DNA of 18,717 nt, taken from positions 1 to 18,717 of the forward strand of contig DIZC01000087.1 of the NCBI GenBank assembly GCA_002429315.1. The letters are read 5' to 3'. This document shows, one piece after another, positions 14,648 to 18,717 of the stretch. Under the pieces are notes generated by a model. The model saw only the letters and a list, made by a program, of their open reading frames with translations, did not search any database and was not told the DNA's origin. The stretch's first letter is position 1. Each line of letters starts with the position of its first letter. The position numbers and the translations under genes were made by a program. Source of the stretch: Alphaproteobacteria bacterium UBA6038 (GTDB taxonomy: Bacteria; Pseudomonadota; Alphaproteobacteria; Micropepsales; Micropepsaceae).

Positions 14648-15511
14648 ATGGCGGAAGAAGCACGGCATCGCGGTTTGGGCCGCGGGCTTTCGGCGCTGAT
14701 CGGCGACGATGCGCTGGCTTCGCGAAACGAGCCGCCGAAAGGGGCCCGCACCATCCCCATCGCGTTCCTGCGGCCCAACCGGTTTCAGCCGCGCAAGACT
14801 TTCGCCACCGAGGAGTTGAACGACCTTGCCAACTCGGTTCGCGAGAAGGGCGTGTTGCAGCCGATCCTGGTGCGGCCGATTGCCGGCGAGGCGAACGCGT
14901 TCGAAATCGTGGCGGGCGAGCGCCGCTGGCGCGCGGCACAGCTCGCCAAGCTGCACGACGTACCGGTGGTGGTGCGCGAGCTTTCGGATGCCGAGTCGCT
15001 CGAGTTTGCCATCATCGAAAATGTGCAGCGGGCCGACCTGAATGCCATCGAGGAGGCCGCCGCCTATCACGAATTGATGGACCGCTTCGGTTACAAGCAG
15101 GAGCGGTTGGCGCAGGAGGTGGGCAAGAGCCGCAGCCATGTCGCCAACACCATTCGGCTGCTGAAACTGCCGGAAAGCGTGAAGGCGATGATCCGCGACG
15201 GCCGGCTGACCGCGGGCCACGCGCGCACGCTGATCGGCGCGCCGGATCCGGAAGCCTGCGCCAAGGCCATCGTGGAAGCCGGAATGAACGTCCGCGAGGC
15301 GGAAGCCAGGGCCAAACCGAAACGGGCGAGCGGCGAGCGCTCGCGGGGCAAAGACGCCGACACCAAGGCCCTGGAATCCAGTCTCGAGAATATCCTCGGG
15401 CTTGCCGTCGATATCACCCACCGCGGATCAAAGGGCGGCGAACTGAAGATCGCCTACAAAACCCTTGAGCAACTGGACGATCTCGTCGCCCGCCTCAGCC
15501 GCGGCATTTAG
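14648..15511 (+). CDS. parB: Chromosome partitioning protein ParB
   Basis: A 287-residue ParB (Spo0J), the CTP-dependent DNA clamp that binds parS. In order: the N-terminal ParA-contact motif LGRGLSALIG (10-19), the CTP-binding region with PNRFQPRK (43-50), GERRWRAAQ (90-98) and ENVQRADLNAIEEA (124-137), the parS-reading helix-turn-helix in ERLAQEVGKSRSHVANTIRLLKLP (152-175), and a C-terminal dimerisation part ending GGELKIAYKTLEQLDDLVARLS. The ATG at 14648 has GGAGGC (14638-14643) just upstream, which sets the start; the open frame continues back into parA. The two parS sites upstream are its expected targets. The gene is followed not by holA, its frequent alphaproteobacterial neighbour, but by a HigBA unit. 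Confidence 0.97.
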   Translation: MAEEARHRGLGRGLSALIGDDALASRNEPPKGARTIPIAFLRPNRFQPRKTFATEELNDLANSVREKGVLQPILVRPIAGEANAFEIVAGERRWRAAQLAKLHDVPVVVRELSDAESLEFAIIENVQRADLNAIEEAAAYHELMDRFGYKQERLAQEVGKSRSHVANTIRLLKLPESVKAMIRDGRLTAGHARTLIGAPDPEACAKAIVEAGMNVREAEARAKPKRASGERSRGKDADTKALESSLENILGLAVDITHRGSKGGELKIAYKTLEQLDDLVARLSRGI

Positions 15512-15546
15512 TTACGCTTGACGTAACGCGTATTGCCCGGTAATTT
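15511..15546 (+). promoter_or_regulatory. Promoter and operator-like palindrome of higBA-nuclease unit
   Basis: An inverted repeat GTTACG-CTTGA-CGTAAC (15511-15527) starts on the last base of the parB stop. It overlaps a good -35, TTGACG (15518-15523), followed after 17 bp by a modest -10, TAATTT (15541-15546; 3 of 6 consensus bases). A start about 7 bases later falls on or near the A of the higB ATG (15553). Repressor binding to the palindrome would block the -35. Binding by HigA is inference from the family. Confidence 0.55.
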
Positions 15547-15552
15547 CTTTGC

Positions 15553-15837
15553 ATGATCCTGAGTTACCGGGACGGGCGGACGGAACGCTTCGCGCGCGGC
15601 GAACGGGTCAAGCAGTTCGAGCCATTCCGGCCGAAAGCGGAGCGCGTGCTGGATCGGCTCGGAGTAGCGACGAGCCTGAAGGACATCGCCAATTTCCCGG
15701 GTCATAGGCTGGAGAAACTGAAGGGCGACCGCAAAGGGCACTGGAGCGTCCGGATCAACGACCAATGGCGCATCTGCTTCAATTGGCCGGACGGCGCTTC
15801 GGGCCCGAGCAACGTGGAAATCGTGGACTATCATTGA
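15553..15837 (+). CDS. higB: HigB-type toxin of the RelE/ParE superfamily
   Basis: A 94-residue HigB toxin, placed before its antitoxin as is usual for hig loci. Such toxins cut mRNA on the ribosome. The family pattern is clear: HRLEKLKGDRKGHWSVRINDQWRICFNW and the C-terminal VEIVDYH. H51, K57, R73 and the terminal Y93-H94 correspond to residues implicated in RNA cleavage or binding in HigB. The ATG at 15553 has no ribosome-binding site and lies about 7 bp after the candidate -10, so the transcript may be leaderless. The antitoxin ATG follows the TGA after 8 bp. The upstream neighbour is parB (41-bp gap). Family assignment is firm; activity is inferred. Confidence 0.93.
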   Translation: MILSYRDGRTERFARGERVKQFEPFRPKAERVLDRLGVATSLKDIANFPGHRLEKLKGDRKGHWSVRINDQWRICFNWPDGASGPSNVEIVDYH

Positions 15838-15845
15838 GGTGAACC

Positions 15846-16130
15846 ATGCGTAGGCCCATCCATCCCGGCGAACATCTTAAGGAGGCTTTGGAGGAAAGCG
15901 GCATGTCCGCGGCTGAGCTGGGACGGCAACTCAACATTCCCACAAACCGCATCACGGGCATTCTGAACGAGCAACGCGCCATTACGGCCGATACCGCGCT
16001 GCGCTTGGGGCATTGGTTCGGCACCAGCGCAGATTTCTGGTTGAACCTGCAGAAGCTCTACGAACTCCGCCTCGCCGAACAGGAAAAGGGCGCGGAGATC
16101 AGGAAGCTGCCGAAGCGCAAGGCGGCGTGA
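15846..16130 (+). CDS. higA: HigA-type antitoxin (XRE-family HTH)
   Basis: A 94-residue HigA antitoxin with a helix-turn-helix of the XRE type: IHPGEHLKEALEESGMSAAELGRQLNIPTNRITGILNEQRAITADTALRLGHWFGTSADFWLNLQ, the standard HigA pattern. HigA binds HigB and represses the operon. The ATG at 15846 has GAGGTG about 5 bases upstream. The basic tail (KLPKRKAA) is ordinary for the family. Its TGA (16128-16130) lies 1 nt before the ATG of the EVE/HNH nuclease, so the nuclease is likely translated by coupling from the higA message and repressed by the same HigA. Confidence 0.94.
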   Translation: MRRPIHPGEHLKEALEESGMSAAELGRQLNIPTNRITGILNEQRAITADTALRLGHWFGTSADFWLNLQKLYELRLAEQEKGAEIRKLPKRKAA

Positions 16131-16131
16131 C

Positions 16132-16992
16132 ATGACCGCGTTTATGCTGCTTTGGAATCAGAATGACACGTCCTATGAAGAGGCAGTTAAACCTCTTCTT
16201 GACGCATTTCGTTCGTACCAGAAAGCAGGTGATAGTTGGCGGTTCAGAGCGTTTCATCAAGTTCGTCTTGGCGACACTGTTTTTCTCCGAAAATCAGGTG
16301 ATCCGCCAAGGGGAATTTTTGGAATTGGAGCGGTTACTGGAACGCCTCAACAGATTCGCACGGATAATGGAAAACCGCGGTGGCTAGTCCCGGTGGAGTT
16401 TCAGCATCTGGTTGACCCAAAAAGCGCATTCATCATTCCGGATGATCATCTTCCCCAAGGAGCCAAGGTCATCCGAGCGGCCGGCATGCCTTTAGAGGAT
16501 AGCTTGGTTTCAAAGTTGTGGGAGCATATTGCGCACCATGATCGCTACGGTGCGGTGGAGTTGGCGCGCGAAATGACGAAGTTGACGAAGATCCCTTCTT
16601 CAACTGAAAGAGAGCAATTGACTCGCCAGCGAGTTGGCCAAGATATTTTCAGGAGACGTTTGCTCCATTTTTGGAATGGCCGTTGCTGTGTCACGGGCCT
16701 CGATCAAGAGGAATTACTAAGGGCCAGCCACATCAAAGCTTGGGCGGAGTGCGACACGGACGACGAGAGATTGGCCGCGGACAATGGCTTACTCTTAGCC
16801 GTCCACCTCGATGCTGCCTTCGATGCGGGCCTTATGACTATCGATCAGAATGGAGTGGTACGGCTGTCCCCTAAATTGTCATCCGCCGCGCTGGCATTGT
16901 TGGGAATTGGCAACGAGCGAGAAGTATTGAACCTCACCGCGAGGCACCATTCCTATTTGCAGTGGCATAGAGAAAACAGATTTCGCTGTTGA
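16132..16992 (+). CDS. EVE-like/HNH endonuclease, candidate modification-dependent restriction enzyme
   Basis: A 286-residue two-domain protein. The N-terminal part (about 1-130) resembles an EVE/PUA-like base-reading domain: LLWNQNDTSYEEA, then RLGDTVFLRKSGDPPRGIFGIGAVTG and PRWLVPVEFQHLVDP. The C-terminal part (about 165-245) is an HNH_2-type nuclease: RCCVTGLDQEELLRASHIKAW with H200, N218 in DNGLLL, and the HLDAAFD segment (225-231) completing the site. EVE/PUA-HNH proteins are known as enzymes that cut DNA carrying modified cytosine, so a type IV-like defence role is likely; no methyltransferase is nearby. The gene starts 1 nt after higA. Its codon use is markedly less G+C-rich than its neighbours, a sign of transfer. 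It converges with lepA across a 3-bp gap. Activity and specificity are inferred. Confidence 0.83.
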   Translation: MTAFMLLWNQNDTSYEEAVKPLLDAFRSYQKAGDSWRFRAFHQVRLGDTVFLRKSGDPPRGIFGIGAVTGTPQQIRTDNGKPRWLVPVEFQHLVDPKSAFIIPDDHLPQGAKVIRAAGMPLEDSLVSKLWEHIAHHDRYGAVELAREMTKLTKIPSSTEREQLTRQRVGQDIFRRRLLHFWNGRCCVTGLDQEELLRASHIKAWAECDTDDERLAADNGLLLAVHLDAAFDAGLMTIDQNGVVRLSPKLSSAALALLGIGNEREVLNLTARHHSYLQWHRENRFRC

Positions 16993-16995
16993 ATT

Positions 16996-18717
16996 TTAAT
17001 CCTGATCCATCTTCAGGGCGGCGATGAAGGCCTCCTGCGGGATGTCCACCTGGCCGAACTGGCGCATCTTCTTCTTGCCCGCCTTCTGCTTGTCCAACAA
17101 TTTCCGCTTACGCGTGATGTCGCCGCCGTAGCACTTCGCCGTCACGTCCTTGCGCAGCGCAGACAGCGTTTCGCGCGCGATCACCTTGCTGCCGATCGCC
17201 GCCTGAATGGGAATCTTGAACAGGTGGCGCGGGATCAGCTCCTTCAGCTTCTCCACCATGGCGCGGCCGCGCATCTCGGCGCGCGCGCGGTTCACGATCA
17301 TCGAGAGCGCATCCACCGGCTCTTCGTTGACGAGGATCGACATCTCCACCAGGTCGCCTTCCTCGTAACCTTCGATGTGGTAATCGAAACTGGCGTAGCC
17401 GCGGCTCACGCTTTTCAGCCGGTCGTAGAAATCGAACACCACTTCGTTGAGCGGCAGGGCATAGCGCACCATGGCGCGGTTGCCGGCATAGGTGAGCTCG
17501 ATCTGCCGCCCGCGCCGGTCCTGGCACAGCTTCAGCACCGACCCGAGATAATCGTCCGGCACCAGAATGGTGGCGCCGATCCATGGCTCCTCGATGAAGG
17601 CGATGCGCACCGGATCGGGCATGTCGGCCGGGTTGTGCAGCTCCTTCATGGTGCCGTCGGTGAGGTGCAGGCGGTAGATGACGGACGGCGCGGTGGCGAT
17701 CAGCTCGAGACTGAACTCGCGCTGCAGCCGCTCCTGGACAATTTCGAGGTGCAGCAATCCGAGGAATCCGCAGCGAAAGCCGAAGCCCAGCGCCGCGCTG
17801 GTTTCGGTTTCGTAGGTGAAGCTGGCGTCGTTGAGGTGAAGTCTCCCCAGCGCATCGCGCAAATCTTCGAACTGCGCCGCGTCCACCGGAAACAGTCCGC
17901 AGAACACCACCTGCTGCGCGGGATGGAATCCGGGCAGCGGCGTCTCGGTGCCGCGGCGCTCGTCGGTGATGGTGTCGCCCACCTGCGTATCGGCCACCTC
18001 CTTGATGGCGGCGGTGATGAAGCCCACCTCGCCGGGGCCGAGCGCCTCTACAATCACCTGCTTGGGGGTGAACACGCCCACGCGCTCCACCTGATACACG
18101 GCATCCGCCGCCATCATGCGGATCTTCTGGCCCTTCGAAAGCCGGCCATCCACCACGCGCACCAGCACCACCACGCCGAGATACGAATCGTACCAGCTGT
18201 CCACCAGCAGCGCCTTCAGCGGCGCGCTGGCCTCGCCCTTCGGGGCGGGGAGCCGATGCACCACCGCCTCCAGCACCTCTTCGATGCCGATGCCGGTCTT
18301 GGCGGAAATGGGAATGGCGTGGCTCGCGTCCAGCCCGATGACGTCCTCGATCTGCTGGCGCACGCGCTCGGGCTCGGCGGCCGACAGGTCGATCTTGTTC
18401 AGGACCGGCACGATTTCGAGGTTGGCGTCGATCGCCTGGTAGACGTTGGCGAGCGTCTGCGCCTCCACGCCCTGGCTCGCGTCCACCACCAAGAGCGCGC
18501 CTTCGCAGGCGGCAAGGCAGCGGCTCACCTCATAGGCGAAATCGACGTGCCCCGGCGTGTCCATCAGGTTGAGGATGTAGCTCTCGCCGTTCTTCGCCCG
18601 GTATTCGAGGCGCACGGTTTGCGCCTTGATGGTGATGCCGCGCTCGCGCTCGATCTCCATGGAATCGAGCACCTGCTCCTTCATCTCGCGCTGGGTGAGC
18701 CCGCCGGTCACCTGGAT
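16996..18717 (-). CDS. lepA: Elongation factor 4 (LepA), N-terminus outside window
   Basis: The gene covers 573 codons plus the TAA (16996-16998) and is open to the window edge; only roughly the first 25-30 residues (start and P-loop) are missing. LepA is a ribosomal GTPase that affects initiation and back-translocation. The visible part starts in IQVTGGLTQREMKEQVLDSMEIERERGITIK (switch region), with G3 DTPGHVDFAYEVSRCLAA and G4 LNKIDL, then the EF-G-like domains II, III and V, ending in the LepA-specific C-terminal domain: ETLSALRKDVTAKCYGGDITRKRKLLDKQKAGKKKMRQFG and QEAFIAALKMD. The valine after IQ is coded GTG and is an internal residue, not a start. The gene is intact as far as seen, G+C-rich, and converges with the EVE/HNH gene. 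Confidence 0.98.
   Translation of the reverse strand: MQVTGGLTQREMKEQVLDSMEIERERGITIKAQTVRLEYRAKNGESYILNLMDTPGHVDFAYEVSRCLAACEGALLVVDASQGVEAQTLANVYQAIDANLEIVPVLNKIDLSAAEPERVRQQIEDVIGLDASHAIPISAKTGIGIEEVLEAVVHRLPAPKGEASAPLKALLVDSWYDSYLGVVVLVRVVDGRLSKGQKIRMMAADAVYQVERVGVFTPKQVIVEALGPGEVGFITAAIKEVADTQVGDTITDERRGTETPLPGFHPAQQVVFCGLFPVDAAQFEDLRDALGRLHLNDASFTYETETSAALGFGFRCGFLGLLHLEIVQERLQREFSLELIATAPSVIYRLHLTDGTMKELHNPADMPDPVRIAFIEEPWIGATILVPDDYLGSVLKLCQDRRGRQIELTYAGNRAMVRYALPLNEVVFDFYDRLKSVSRGYASFDYHIEGYEEGDLVEMSILVNEEPVDALSMIVNRARAEMRGRAMVEKLKELIPRHLFKIPIQAAIGSKVIARETLSALRKDVTAKCYGGDITRKRKLLDKQKAGKKKMRQFGQVDIPQEAFIAALKMDQD

Overview
The window is chromosomal DNA of an alphaproteobacterium. The main evidence is the gene run mnmE-mnmG-rsmG-parA-parB, with canonical chromosomal parS sites in it and the end of rho upstream on the same strand. 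Codon use is strongly G/C-biased (by eye well above 60% G+C), and several genes match alphaproteobacterial families. I cannot name the genus or order.

Layout. Positions 1-336 hold the 3' end of rho. Next comes a mixed block of about 9.4 kb that separates rho from the mnmE cluster: a VapBC toxin-antitoxin pair (minus), a PhnZ-like HD-domain protein (plus), a minus-strand run of DUF2914 membrane protein > GNAT acetyltransferase > quinone oxidoreductase, two unrecognised genes of lower G+C that converge on a strong hairpin (4.5-5.4 kb), a divergent POT-family transporter, and a minus-strand pair of thioredoxin-fold YyaL/SPATA20-type protein > dienelactone hydrolase. From 9.7 to 15.5 kb a tight plus-strand cluster encodes a DUF6489 protein, MnmE, MnmG, RsmG, ParA and ParB. 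A parS sits directly after the mnmE stop, and a second parS is read in frame within rsmG. From 15.5 to 17.0 kb lies a three-gene accessory unit, higB-higA-EVE/HNH nuclease, behind its own promoter and operator-like palindrome. The window ends in lepA (minus), whose 5' end lies beyond the window.

How the genes work together. MnmE and MnmG form the enzyme that modifies U34 of tRNA wobble positions; RsmG methylates 16S rRNA; ParA, ParB and the parS sites make up the chromosome segregation machine, which places the window near the replication origin. The accessory genes fall at two places in this otherwise conserved neighbourhood: between rho and mnmE, and directly after parB. The most interesting unit is higBA-EVE/HNH: a toxin-antitoxin pair whose antitoxin gene is 1 nt from a predicted modification-dependent restriction endonuclease. 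The HigA repressor may therefore also control the nuclease.

No tRNA, rRNA, CRISPR array or insertion sequence was seen. The longest stretch without a gene is the 127-bp gap at 941-1067, so there is no gene-free region above 300 bases.
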